Positions 1 to 6,096 of a stretch of 9,364 nt of DNA are shown here, piece after piece; position 1 is the first letter of the stretch; the number at the start of each line of letters is the position of its first letter. Under the pieces are notes generated by a model. The model saw nothing but the letters and a program-made list of their open reading frames with translations, ran no database searches and was not told the DNA's origin. This DNA comes from an uncultured Sphingomonas sp. GTDB taxonomy: Bacteria; Pseudomonadota; Alphaproteobacteria; Sphingomonadales; Sphingomonadaceae. The translations under genes and the position numbers were made by a program. The DNA is taken from NCBI GenBank assembly GCA_946482655.1, contig CAMLSA010000112.1, positions 1 through 9,364 of the forward strand, written 5' to 3'.

Positions 1-1072
1 CGCGGTCAACATGCTCGGCCATGGTCATCCGGCGCTGGTCAAGGCGATCGCCGATCAGGCGGCGACCTTGATGCACGTGTCCAATCTCTATGGCAGCCCG
101 CAGGGGGAGGCCTTCGCGCGGAAACTGGTCGACAGGACCTTCGCCGACACGGTGTTCTTCACCAATTCGGGCGCCGAAGCGGTGGAATGCGCGATCAAGA
201 CGGCGCGCCGCTACTTCCATGTCAGCGGCCAGCCCGAACGGACGAAGATCATCGCCTTCACCAACGCCTTTCACGGGCGAACGCTCGGCGCGATCTCGGC
301 CACCGACCAGCCCAAGATGCGCGACGGTTTCGAGCCGCTGCTGCCGGGCTTCGTGGTGGTGCCGTTCAACGATCTCGAAGCGGCGCGCGCGGCGGTCGAC
401 GGCAATACGGCGGGCTTTCTCGTCGAGCCGGTGCAGGGCGAGGGCGGCATGACGCCGTCGACCCCCGAGTTCCTCAAGGGGCTGCGCCGGATCTGCGACG
501 ACAAGGGCATGCTGCTCATCCTCGACGAAGTCCAGTGCGGCTATTGCCGGACGGGCCTGTTCTTCGCGCATGAGCATTATGGCATCACGCCTGACATCAT
601 GGCGGTGGCCAAGGGAATCGGCGGCGGCTTTCCAATGGGCGCCTGCCTCGCGACCGAGGAAGCGGCCAAGGGCATGGTGTTCGGCACCCATGGTTCGACC
701 TATGGCGGCAATCCGTTGGCGATGGCGGTGGGCGAGGCGGTATTCGAAGTCGCGGTCAACGACGCCTTTCTCGCGAATGTTCGCAAGATGGGAGACCGGC
801 TGCGTCAGAGCATCGAGCAGCTCATCCCCAATCACGATACGCTTTTCGACAGCGTGCGCGGCCTCGGTCTGATGCTCGGCATCAAGCTGAAGGAAGCCGC
901 CGACGCCCGCGATTTCGTCGCCCATCTGCGCGACAATCATGGCCTTTTGACGGTGTCCGCGAGCGAGAATGTCGTCCGCATTCTGCCGCCTCTGGTGATC
1001 GAGGAAAGCCACATCGCCGAATGCATCGAAAAGCTCTCGGCGGGGGCGCGGTCGTACAGGTCCGCGTCATGA
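1..1072 (+). CDS. argD: Acetylornithine aminotransferase, 5' end outside window
   Basis: PLP-dependent class III aminotransferase. It converts N-acetylglutamate semialdehyde to N-acetylornithine with glutamate as amino donor, in cytoplasmic arginine synthesis; many members also act as succinyldiaminopimelate aminotransferases. The reading frame is open from base 2, and the residues AVN before the first in-window ATG (11) continue a family-like sequence, so that ATG is internal and roughly 40 N-terminal residues are missing. Visible landmarks: [10 protein letters not shown] (PLP phosphate region), LILDEVQCG with the Asp that contacts the PLP pyridine (bases 524-526), and AVAKGIGGG with the Schiff-base Lys (bases 611-613). 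[10 protein letters not shown] follows, and the C-terminal domain is complete. The stop overlaps the argF start as ATGA, so the two genes are almost certainly co-transcribed and translationally coupled. No frameshift or missing key residue is seen. Related class III enzymes are the alternative, but the argF partner makes ArgD secure. Confidence 0.96.
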   Translation, partial: AVNMLGHGHPALVKAIADQAATLMHVSNLYGSPQGEAFARKLVDRTFADTVFFTNSGAEAVECAIKTARRYFHVSGQPERTKIIAFTNAFHGRTLGAISATDQPKMRDGFEPLLPGFVVVPFNDLEAARAAVDGNTAGFLVEPVQGEGGMTPSTPEFLKGLRRICDDKGMLLILDEVQCGYCRTGLFFAHEHYGITPDIMAVAKGIGGGFPMGACLATEEAAKGMVFGTHGSTYGGNPLAMAVGEAVFEVAVNDAFLANVRKMGDRLRQSIEQLIPNHDTLFDSVRGLGLMLGIKLKEAADARDFVAHLRDNHGLLTVSASENVVRILPPLVIEESHIAECIEKLSAGARSYRSAS

Positions 1073-1998
1073 CCCGGCACTTCGTCGACCTCGCCGATGC
1101 TGGGACGGCTGGCCTCCGGGCCATGCTCAACGCGGCCAAGGCCCGCAAGGAGGCCCGCCGCGGTCTCCCGAAGGGTCGTGTCGACGACGACGCGCCGCTC
1201 GCCGGCTATACGCTGGCAATGATCTTCGAGAAGAACTCGACGCGCACGCGCGTGTCGTTCGACATGGCGATGCGCCAATTGGGCGGCAACACGATCGTGA
1301 TGGATGCGGGCGCAACCCAGCTCGGCCGTGGCGAGACAATCGCCGACACGGCGCGCGTGCTCAGCCGCTATGTCGATGCGATCATGATCCGGACGGATGA
1401 CCACCAGAAGGTGCGCGACCTGGCTCGACATGCAGATGTGCCGGTGATCAATGGCCTCACCGATCGCTCGCATCCGTGCCAGATCATGGCCGACCTGCTG
1501 ACCGTGCTCGAACATCGGGGGCACCTCGATGGCCTGAACTGGGCCTGGCTCGGCGACGGCAACAATGTCCTTCACTCGGTCGTCGAGGCGGGGAGCCTGC
1601 TTGGCTTTCCGGTGCGGATCGGCTGTCCCGAGGGCTATGATCCCGATCCGGAGGTGATCGCGGCGGCGCGCGCGCGCGGCGGCGACATCCGCCCGTCGCG
1701 AAACCCCGCCGAAGTGGCGGGCGGGGCCGATGTGATCGTTACCGACACCTGGATTTCGATGGGGCAGGAGCATGCCGACGCCAAGCTCGGGGCGATGATG
1801 CCCTTCCAGGTGACCGAGGCGCTGATGGCCAGCGCGGCGCGCGGCGCGGTCTTCCTCCACTGCCTCCCCGCGCATCGTGGCGAGGAAGTGGTCGACGCGG
1901 TCATCGACGGGCCGCAATCGCTGATCTGGGACGAGGCCGAGAACCGGCTTCATGCCCAGAAGGCGGTGCTGCTCTGGTGCCTGGGGAAGCTGGACTGA
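1069..1998 (+). CDS. argF: Anabolic ornithine carbamoyltransferase
   Basis: Transfers the carbamoyl group of carbamoyl phosphate to ornithine to make citrulline; cytoplasmic, normally a trimer. The protein is 309 residues, normal for the family. The carbamoyl-phosphate motif STRTR is at residues 57-61, HPCQ at 135-138, the ornithine-binding SMG at 230-232 in DTWISMGQE, and the catalytic HCLPAHRG begins at residue 264. An in-frame ATG 48 bases upstream (1021) would add 16 residues encoded inside argD; I reject it because family members begin close to MTRHFVDL and because ATG 1069 gives the classic 4-base overlap with argD. Only a weak ACAGG lies ahead of this start, which fits translation by coupling. 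The argD-argF pair places it in arginine synthesis and not in the arginine deiminase route. Confidence 0.97.
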   Translation: MTRHFVDLADAGTAGLRAMLNAAKARKEARRGLPKGRVDDDAPLAGYTLAMIFEKNSTRTRVSFDMAMRQLGGNTIVMDAGATQLGRGETIADTARVLSRYVDAIMIRTDDHQKVRDLARHADVPVINGLTDRSHPCQIMADLLTVLEHRGHLDGLNWAWLGDGNNVLHSVVEAGSLLGFPVRIGCPEGYDPDPEVIAAARARGGDIRPSRNPAEVAGGADVIVTDTWISMGQEHADAKLGAMMPFQVTEALMASAARGAVFLHCLPAHRGEEVVDAVIDGPQSLIWDEAENRLHAQKAVLLWCLGKLD

Positions 1999-2004
1999 TC
2001 GATG

Positions 2005-2025
2005 GGCGGGTTGAAAAATCCCGCC
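2005..2025 (+). other. Hairpin just after argF
   Basis: GGCGGG (2005-2010) pairs perfectly with CCCGCC (2020-2025) around a 9-nt A-rich loop, starting 7 bases after the argF stop codon. No T run follows, so it is at best a weak or factor-assisted terminator, or it could protect the mRNA 3' end. It may belong to the adjacent fold-back repeat, because its right arm merges into that element. Confidence 0.4.
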
Positions 2026-2121
2026 GTCATGCTGAACTTGGTTCGGCATCCACCCATCATCTTCCCGGACGATGTTTGTGGAGGAGTGGACCCTGAACAG
2101 GTTCGGGGCGGCGATGGGATT
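2017..2121. repeat. Fold-back intergenic repeat, sphingomonad type
   Basis: About 105 bases built as two facing hairpins. Left: ATGCTGAAC (2029-2037) pairs with GTTCGGCAT (2041-2049), a 9-bp stem with one G-T pair. Right: CCCTGAAC (2091-2098) pairs with GTTCGGGG (2101-2108), also with one G-T pair. The core of the right unit is an inverted, decayed version of the left unit. AATCCC (2017-2022) and GGGATT (2116-2121) form short outer inverted repeats, and CATC/GATG and CCAC/GTGG pairs lie between the hairpins, so the whole can fold back on itself. From memory, the motif GTCATGCTGAACTTG...CAGCATCC with its partner GGACCCTGAA...GTTCAGGG recurs between genes in sphingomonad genomes, like REP/BIME elements elsewhere. 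That family assignment is recall, not a search. The copy reaches the 5' end of hslO. Confidence 0.65.
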
Positions 2122-3034
2122 GGCTGTGGCTTCTGAGACAAATGCTCCCGACCTCGACCTGGCGTTGGGTTTCACCATTCCCGAGCGGCATGCGCGCGGC
2201 CGGCTGGCGCGGCTCGGGCCGGCGCTCGACATGATTCTCGCCGCGCACGGCTATCCGCCGGCGATCGAGAAACTGCTGGCCGAGGCGCTGGTGCTCGCCG
2301 CTCTGCTCGGGTCCACCCTCAAGCATGATCAGGGCCAGCTCACTCTTCAGGCGCAGGCCGACGGCGGCGCGGTCGAGCTGATGGTCGCCGATTACAAGGG
2401 CGGCGAGATGCGCGGCTATATCCGCCATGATCCCGGCCGGCTGGCCGAGATGCCCGCCGATCCGTCGCTGTTCGCGCTGTTCGGCAATGGCTATCTCGCG
2501 ATAACCTTCGACCAGGCGGTGACGGGCGAGCGCTACCAGGGGATCGTGCCGCTGGAAGGCGGTTCGCTGGCCGAGGCGGCGGAAAGCTATTTCAGCCAGT
2601 CCGAACAACTGCCCAGCCTGGTACGCCTGACAAGTCGGTGCCTGCCCGATGGCCGCCACGTCGCGGGCGGCATCCTGATTCAGCATCTCCCCGAGGGAGA
2701 GGAGGGTCGCGACCGCATCCACACGCGGCTCGATCATCCCGAATGGGACCATGTTCGCGCGCTCGGCCAGACCTTGTCGATCGAGGAACTGACCGATCCC
2801 GATCTCAGGCTCGAAACCCTGCTTTGGCGCCTGTTCAACGAGGAAGAGGAAGTACGCACCATGGCCGCGGTCGGCCTCGCGCGCGGATGCCGCTGCGATC
2901 CGGATCACATACGCGGCGTGATTTCCCGTTTCCCCGCCGATGAACGCGCCGAAATGGCCGACGAGAAGGGCGAGATCCACGTCGACTGCGAGTTCTGCGC
3001 CAAGCGCTTTTCGCTCACGCTGGGATCGATCTGA
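2114..3034 (+). CDS. hslO: Redox-regulated molecular chaperone Hsp33
   Basis: Cytoplasmic holdase that is inactive when reduced, with zinc held by four cysteines, and becomes active on oxidation, when disulfides form and the C-terminal domain unfolds. The zinc module is intact: CRC (C259, C261), then 30 residues, then CEFC (C292, C295), the CXC-X(~30)-CXXC signature. The N-terminal domain shows the family pattern, with RGRLARLGPALD, a LAEALVLAALLGSTLK helix, QGQLTLQAQADG and MRGYIRHDPG. The start is uncertain. ATG 2072 would add 14 residues encoded inside the fold-back repeat, so I place it at ATG 2114 (306 aa). TTG 2120 or GTG 2126 just outside the repeat are possible, since sphingomonad relatives tend to begin a few residues before the DLxLxFTIPERHARG stretch. 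It follows argF in the same direction and may be read through from it. Confidence 0.93.
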   Translation: MGLAVASETNAPDLDLALGFTIPERHARGRLARLGPALDMILAAHGYPPAIEKLLAEALVLAALLGSTLKHDQGQLTLQAQADGGAVELMVADYKGGEMRGYIRHDPGRLAEMPADPSLFALFGNGYLAITFDQAVTGERYQGIVPLEGGSLAEAAESYFSQSEQLPSLVRLTSRCLPDGRHVAGGILIQHLPEGEEGRDRIHTRLDHPEWDHVRALGQTLSIEELTDPDLRLETLLWRLFNEEEEVRTMAAVGLARGCRCDPDHIRGVISRFPADERAEMADEKGEIHVDCEFCAKRFSLTLGSI

Positions 3035-3043
3035 TCGACCGAA

Positions 3044-3100
3044 ACGATTCGGGATTATGAATCGTAACTGGATGATCGTCGATCTTTGAATATCGACGAT
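3044..3100. promoter_or_regulatory. Two successive perfect hairpins in the hslO 3' region
   Basis: ACGATTC (3044-3050) pairs with GAATCGT (3059-3065), and ATCGTCGAT (3075-3083) pairs with ATCGACGAT (3092-3100). Both stems are perfect (7 and 9 bp) and both loops are 8 nt, with 9 bases between the hairpins. The arms of the first contain GATTC and GAATC, which are GANTC sites. No T run follows either hairpin, so a standard intrinsic terminator is unlikely. They could stabilise the hslO mRNA 3' end, or be dyad operators for the secreted-protein gene that starts at 3168. I cannot define a convincing -35/-10 pair in this 133-base gap. Confidence 0.45.
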
Positions 3101-3167
3101 TGGTCGAACTTGGCTATTCTGAGCGGCACGATCGGGGAATCGGAGGCGCTCGGCGGGGCGTGAGGCG

Positions 3168-3629
3168 ATGATGGCTTTGCTATTGCGTAAAGTATGGGTT
3201 TGCACGGCCTTGGCCGCGTCGCAGGCGATGGCCGCGCAGGCACCCGCGCCGCAATCGGCGTCCGCCGCCGAGCCGCGTTCGGCCATGTCGCTCGCGGCGC
3301 TGAAATTGCTCGAGCCGGGGCTTTGGCAGCTCGAGATCAAGGGGCGTGCGGCCAGGCAGATATGCGTCGCGGACGCCATGGCGCTGGTTCAGGTCGAACA
3401 TGACCAACCGGGCTGTTCGCGCTTCGTGATCGCCAACGAGCCGAGGAGTTCCACGGTCCATTACAGCTGTCAGCGCGCCGGCTGGGGGCGCACTACGGTG
3501 CGGGTCGAGACGGCGAGCGGCGCGGTCATCCAGACCCAGGGCATCTCGCGCAACGCGCCGTTCGATTACGTGGTCCAGGCCCGCCGGATCGGCGCCTGCG
3601 GGGTTCAGGCCGCGCTCAAGCAGCGGTAG
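3168..3629 (+). CDS. Small secreted protein, DUF3617-like
   Basis: 153 residues with an N-terminal signal peptide: KVWVCTALAASQAMA, likely cleaved after residue 22 (AMA-AQ), so it is exported to the periplasm. A Pro/Ala/Ser-rich linker (about 23-40) follows, then a compact domain: LEPGLWQLEIKG, a central ICV...CSRFV...YSCQRAGWGRTTVRVE stretch, and a final QGISRNAPFDYVVQARRIGAC. The mature part holds four cysteines (C66, C83, C101, C144), enough for two disulfides. The PGLW opening, the spaced cysteines and the G-x-TT-x-R-x-E strand recall DUF3617 proteins, which are common in sphingomonads and have no known function; this is recall only. Two ATGs are adjacent (3168 and 3171); GAGG at 3162-3165 is better spaced for 3171, which would shorten the protein by one residue. 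The flanking intergenic regions are rich in GANTC. Confidence 0.8.
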   Translation: MMALLLRKVWVCTALAASQAMAAQAPAPQSASAAEPRSAMSLAALKLLEPGLWQLEIKGRAARQICVADAMALVQVEHDQPGCSRFVIANEPRSSTVHYSCQRAGWGRTTVRVETASGAVIQTQGISRNAPFDYVVQARRIGACGVQAALKQR

Positions 3630-3687
3630 AGCATTTGATTGCGTTTCGACCAGGCCGAATCCCGCCGAGCGGCCCCTCGACTCCTGG

Positions 3688-3720
3688 TTAATCCTTTGTT
3701 TAGGCCTGCCGGGCTATAAG
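3688..3720 (+). promoter_or_regulatory. Candidate CtrA-type promoter ahead of small RNA
   Basis: TTAA (3688-3691), seven bases, then TTTA (3699-3702) matches the alphaproteobacterial CtrA recognition pattern TTAA-N7-TTAA at seven of eight fixed positions. TATAAG (3715-3720) is a good -10 box and predicts transcription from about 3727. The CtrA-like site then covers roughly -39 to -25, that is, the -35 position, where CtrA-activated promoters usually carry it; no good sigma-70 -35 hexamer is present. GANTC sites lie at 3657-3661, 3679-3683 and 3722-3726, the last immediately before the predicted start. GANTC is the CcrM methylation site, whose methylation state tracks the cell cycle. Motifs and spacing are visible; the regulation is inferred. 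Confidence 0.5.
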
Positions 3721-3726
3721 CGAATC

Positions 3727-3806
3727 GTGCCTTCCCCTTTAGGCACACTTTCCTCCCTTAGCAGGCTTCGAGCCTCACTGGGCCGCTCTCGGGCGGCCCG
3801 TTTTTT
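3727..3806 (+). ncRNA. Candidate trans-acting small RNA, three hairpins
   Basis: The roughly 80 bases after the predicted promoter fold as three hairpins. Hairpin 1: GTGCCT (3727-3732) with AGGCAC (3741-3746), loop TCCCCTTT. A single-stranded ACTTTCCTCCCTTAGC follows. Hairpin 2: AGGCT (3763-3767) with AGCCT (3771-3775), loop TCG. Hairpin 3 is an intrinsic terminator ending in T6. The pyrimidine-rich loop and linker (CCCC, CCTCCC) are complementary to Shine-Dalgarno sequences, a design known from several alphaproteobacterial small RNAs (alpha-r14 and CcsR types); I do not claim membership of any of these. No open reading frame with a plausible start fits here. The alternative is a 3' UTR of the secreted-protein gene, but the well-placed -10 box and the stem starting exactly at the predicted +1 favour a separate transcript. 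Confidence 0.55.
3780..3806 (+). terminator. Strong intrinsic terminator
   Basis: GGGCCGC (3780-3786) pairs perfectly with GCGGCCC (3793-3799) around TCTCGG, and six T's follow at 3801-3806 after one G. It would end the small RNA, and any read-through from the secreted-protein gene. The last two T's belong to the anbu stop codon on the other strand. Confidence 0.88.
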
Positions 3807-4599
3807 ACCCGGCCGACTTCAGTTCGATGATGTCGGTCTCGTGGGTACCCTTCTCCTCGGCCAGGAAGGGTGGATTCGGGATCGCCGCGCGCCCTTCGTT
3901 GAGGATCACCGACCAGCGATCGGACAGGGTGCGCATATAGGGATCCTGGGGCTCGATCCGCCGCTTGATGATCGGCAGGCCGGGATCCGCACGGATCACC
4001 ATCAGATCGAAGGGCAAGCCGACGGACTTGTCGGAGCGGATCGTCGAGTCGAACGAGAGCAGGCCGACCTTCACCGCCTCGTCGATCGTGCTTTCATAAT
4101 TCATCGCGCGATCGAGGATCGGCTTGCCATATTGGGTGGCGCCGATCTGGTAAAAGGGGCTGTCGCGCTGGCATTCGATAAAGTTGCCGGCATCGTAGAT
4201 CAGGAAAAGCTGGGGTGGGTTGTTGCCGATCCGGCCGCCGAGCAGCAGCGAGATCCCGGAGCTGACCCCGGCCGCGTGGAGCGCGGGCTTGAGCTGGCGG
4301 CCGGCCTCCATCACTGCCTCGCCGACGAGCTGCGCGGCCCGGAACATCGTCGGCATATTTTCGATCTTGCGCGGCGGGTCTTCGGCACTTAGCGTCGGCA
4401 GGCCTTCGGCGAGCATCCCCAGCACCAGCTGGGTCACCGACAGATTGCCGGCGCTCGCCACTACGCAGAACCGATCGTCGCTGTCGGCAAGCACATGCAG
4501 CTTGCGATAGGTGGAGATATTGTCGATCCCGGCATTGGTGCGGGTGTCGGCGATCATGATGAGCCCCTGGCGGAGCAAGATTCCCACGCAATAGGTCAT
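3805..4599 (-). CDS. Anbu-type proteasome-like protease (HslV relative)
   Basis: 264 residues beginning MTYCVGILL, an Ntn-hydrolase of the ancestral-beta-subunit (Anbu) family related to HslV and proteasome beta subunits. Removing Met1 would expose Thr as N-terminal nucleophile. Counting that Thr as residue 1, Asp17 lies in IADTRTNAG and a Lys at 32 in YRKLHVL, matching the Thr-Asp-Lys set of the fold. The stretches ADTRTNAGIDNISTYRK and SAGNLS are characteristic of Anbu. The start is fixed by GAGGGG five bases upstream and by the requirement for Thr at position 2; an in-frame ATG at 4662 would add 21 residues and block the active site. Anbu is often found beside ATP-grasp, alpha-E and transglutaminase-like genes; none is seen here. 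Its physiological substrate is not established. The TAA stop is embedded in the T tract of the facing terminator. Confidence 0.9.
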   Translation of the reverse strand: MTYCVGILLRQGLIMIADTRTNAGIDNISTYRKLHVLADSDDRFCVVASAGNLSVTQLVLGMLAEGLPTLSAEDPPRKIENMPTMFRAAQLVGEAVMEAGRQLKPALHAAGVSSGISLLLGGRIGNNPPQLFLIYDAGNFIECQRDSPFYQIGATQYGKPILDRAMNYESTIDEAVKVGLLSFDSTIRSDKSVGLPFDLMVIRADPGLPIIKRRIEPQDPYMRTLSDRWSVILNEGRAAIPNPPFLAEEKGTHETDIIELKSAG

Positions 4600-4603
4600 G
4601 GCT

Positions 4604-4610
4604 TCCCCTC
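4604..4610 (-). promoter_or_regulatory. Ribosome binding site deciding the anbu start
   Basis: Read on the minus strand, GAGGGGA precedes ATG 4599, with GAGGGG ending five bases before it. It settles the start at MTYCVG over the longer in-frame ATG at 4662. Confidence 0.75.
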
Positions 4611-4743
4611 GTGTGTCGGTTTCCCCAGCCGAACGAGCCCATTCATATACGATAGGACCCAATTGGAAGAGCTTCTTTTTGCCGGCGGCGATCGTGAGGC
4701 CGGCCGGTAGACCCGCGGGTTAAAATCGCCTAAGCGCCGCCCC

Positions 4744-5436
4744 ATGTCTCCCAGCGTGAACAAGATGGGCCGCCGTGCGATCGTGCTGTTGTCGGGCGGG
4801 CTCGATTCGATGGTGTCGGGCGGCATCGCATGCGAGCGGGGTTTCCAGCTCGCGGCGCTGACGATCGATTATAATCAGCGCCACCGGATCGAGCTCGAAG
4901 CCGCGGCGCGGATCGCGGCGGCGCTCGGCGTGGACCGGCACGTCACCCTGCCGATCAACTTGCGCGCGTTCGGAGGATCGGCGCTGACCGACGATATCGC
5001 CGTGCCGAAGGACGGGCTCGAGCCGGGCATTCCGGTCACCTATGTGCCGGCGCGCAACACCATTTTCCTTTCGCTCGCCCTGGGCTTCGCCGAAGCGACC
5101 GGCGCGCGCGACATCTTTCTCGGTGTCAACGCGCTCGATTATTCCGGCTATCCCGATTGCCGACCCGAGTTCATCGCAGCCTTTCAGCATCTGGCGGACC
5201 TCGCGACGCGCATGGGAATCGAAGGGCGGGGTTTCACGATTCACGCCCCGCTGCAGCACATGACCAAGGCCGATATCGCCCGCGAGGCCGCGCGGCTCGG
5301 CCTGGACGCAGGGATGAGCTGGTCCTGCTATGATCCGACGCCCGAGGGCAGGCACTGCGGGGCGTGCGACAGCTGCCGGCTGCGCGCAAAGGGCTTCGAA
5401 GAGGCCGGGTTGGCCGATCCGACGGTCTACGCCTGA
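4744..5436 (+). CDS. queC: 7-cyano-7-deazaguanine (preQ0) synthase
   Basis: Uses ATP and ammonia to convert 7-carboxy-7-deazaguanine to preQ0 in queuosine synthesis; cytoplasmic. At 230 residues it has the usual length. The pyrophosphatase loop SGGLDS is at residues 17-22, the family stretch [10 protein letters not shown] at 101-110 and [10 protein letters not shown] at 134-143. The C-terminal zinc site is complete with C195, C205, C208 and C211 (SCYDP...HCGACDSC). The start is either ATG 4744 or ATG 4765 (residue 8); neither has a clear Shine-Dalgarno. TAAAAT at 4721-4726 resembles a -10 box and would give a leader of about ten bases, so near-leaderless expression is possible, but no -35 is visible. 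I looked for a preQ1 riboswitch in the leader and saw none. The stop overlaps the queE start. Confidence 0.97.
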   Translation: MSPSVNKMGRRAIVLLSGGLDSMVSGGIACERGFQLAALTIDYNQRHRIELEAAARIAAALGVDRHVTLPINLRAFGGSALTDDIAVPKDGLEPGIPVTYVPARNTIFLSLALGFAEATGARDIFLGVNALDYSGYPDCRPEFIAAFQHLADLATRMGIEGRGFTIHAPLQHMTKADIAREAARLGLDAGMSWSCYDPTPEGRHCGACDSCRLRAKGFEEAGLADPTVYA

Positions 5437-6068
5437 TGGGCAGCTATGCGGTCAAGGAAATATTCCTGACGCTGCAGGGCGAAGGCATGCAGGCCGGTCG
5501 CCGCGCGGTGTTTCTGCGCTTTGCCGGCTGCAATCTGTGGAGCGGGCGCGAGGATGATCGCGCCGGGGCCGCCTGCAATTTCTGCGATACCGATTTCGTC
5601 GGCTTGGACGGCACCGAGGGCGGCCGTTATCCCGATGCGGCGACGCTGGCGGACAAGGCGGAGGCGCTGTGGGGCGACGTCGCCGGGCGCTTTATCGTGA
5701 TGACCGGGGGCGAGCCGCTGCTCCAGGCGGACGAGGCGCTGACCGCCGCGCTCAAGGCGCGTGGCTTCGAGATCGCGGTCGAGACCAACGGCACCCAGCC
5801 GGCACCCCCGGGCATCGACTGGATCTGCGTCAGCCCCAAGGCCGGCGCCGAGGTGGTATTGCGCAGAGGCAAGGAGCTCAAGCTGGTCTGGCCGCAGCGC
5901 GGCATCGATCCAAGGCAGTTCGAGGACTGGGATTTCGAGCATTTCCTGATTCAGCCGATGGACGGGCCCGACCTGGCCGGCGCGCGCGAGGCGGCGATCG
6001 CATTCGTCCTCGAGCATCCGAAATGGCGGCTTTCGACGCAGACGCACAAGATTGTGGGTATCCGCTAA
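5436..6068 (+). CDS. queE: 7-carboxy-7-deazaguanine synthase, radical SAM
   Basis: Radical-SAM enzyme that contracts the ring of 6-carboxy-tetrahydropterin to 7-carboxy-7-deazaguanine, the substrate of QueC next door. It has 210 residues. The [4Fe-4S] cysteines are C32, C47 and C50, a C-X14-C-X2-C pattern that is a known QueE variant of the usual CX3CX2C. GGEP (91-94) in VMTGGEPLLQ is the SAM amino-group motif. VETNGTQ, VSPKAG and KLVWPQ follow as in the family. An in-frame ATG at 5364 would add 24 residues translated from within queC; I reject it because family members begin near YAVKEIFLTLQGEG and ATG 5436 shares one base with the queC stop (TGATG). There is no separate Shine-Dalgarno, so translation should be coupled to queC. 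queD, which supplies the pterin substrate, is not in the window. Confidence 0.97.
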   Translation: MGSYAVKEIFLTLQGEGMQAGRRAVFLRFAGCNLWSGREDDRAGAACNFCDTDFVGLDGTEGGRYPDAATLADKAEALWGDVAGRFIVMTGGEPLLQADEALTAALKARGFEIAVETNGTQPAPPGIDWICVSPKAGAEVVLRRGKELKLVWPQRGIDPRQFEDWDFEHFLIQPMDGPDLAGAREAAIAFVLEHPKWRLSTQTHKIVGIR

Positions 6069-6096
6069 ACGGCACCGTCAAACTCCGGGACAAACA

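Noticed and set aside
1021..1068. Longer argF start at ATG 1021
   Set aside because: The added residues are encoded within argD in another frame and do not look like the OTC N-terminus; ATG 1069 gives the expected ATGA overlap.
937..2232. Long minus-strand open frame (431 codons) across argD/argF/hslO
   Set aside because: It is antisense to two unmistakable enzymes; its Arg/His/Ala-rich composition is what a GC-rich gene gives on the opposite strand.
2057..3379. Long minus-strand open frame (440 codons) opposite hslO
   Set aside because: It covers the full Hsp33 gene with its zinc motif on the plus strand and has no recognisable domain.
4600..4743. preQ1 riboswitch in the queC leader
   Set aside because: I looked for the short hairpin plus A-rich pseudoknot tail of preQ1-I and the larger preQ1-II fold; neither is present. 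The leader offers only a TAAAAT -10-like box.
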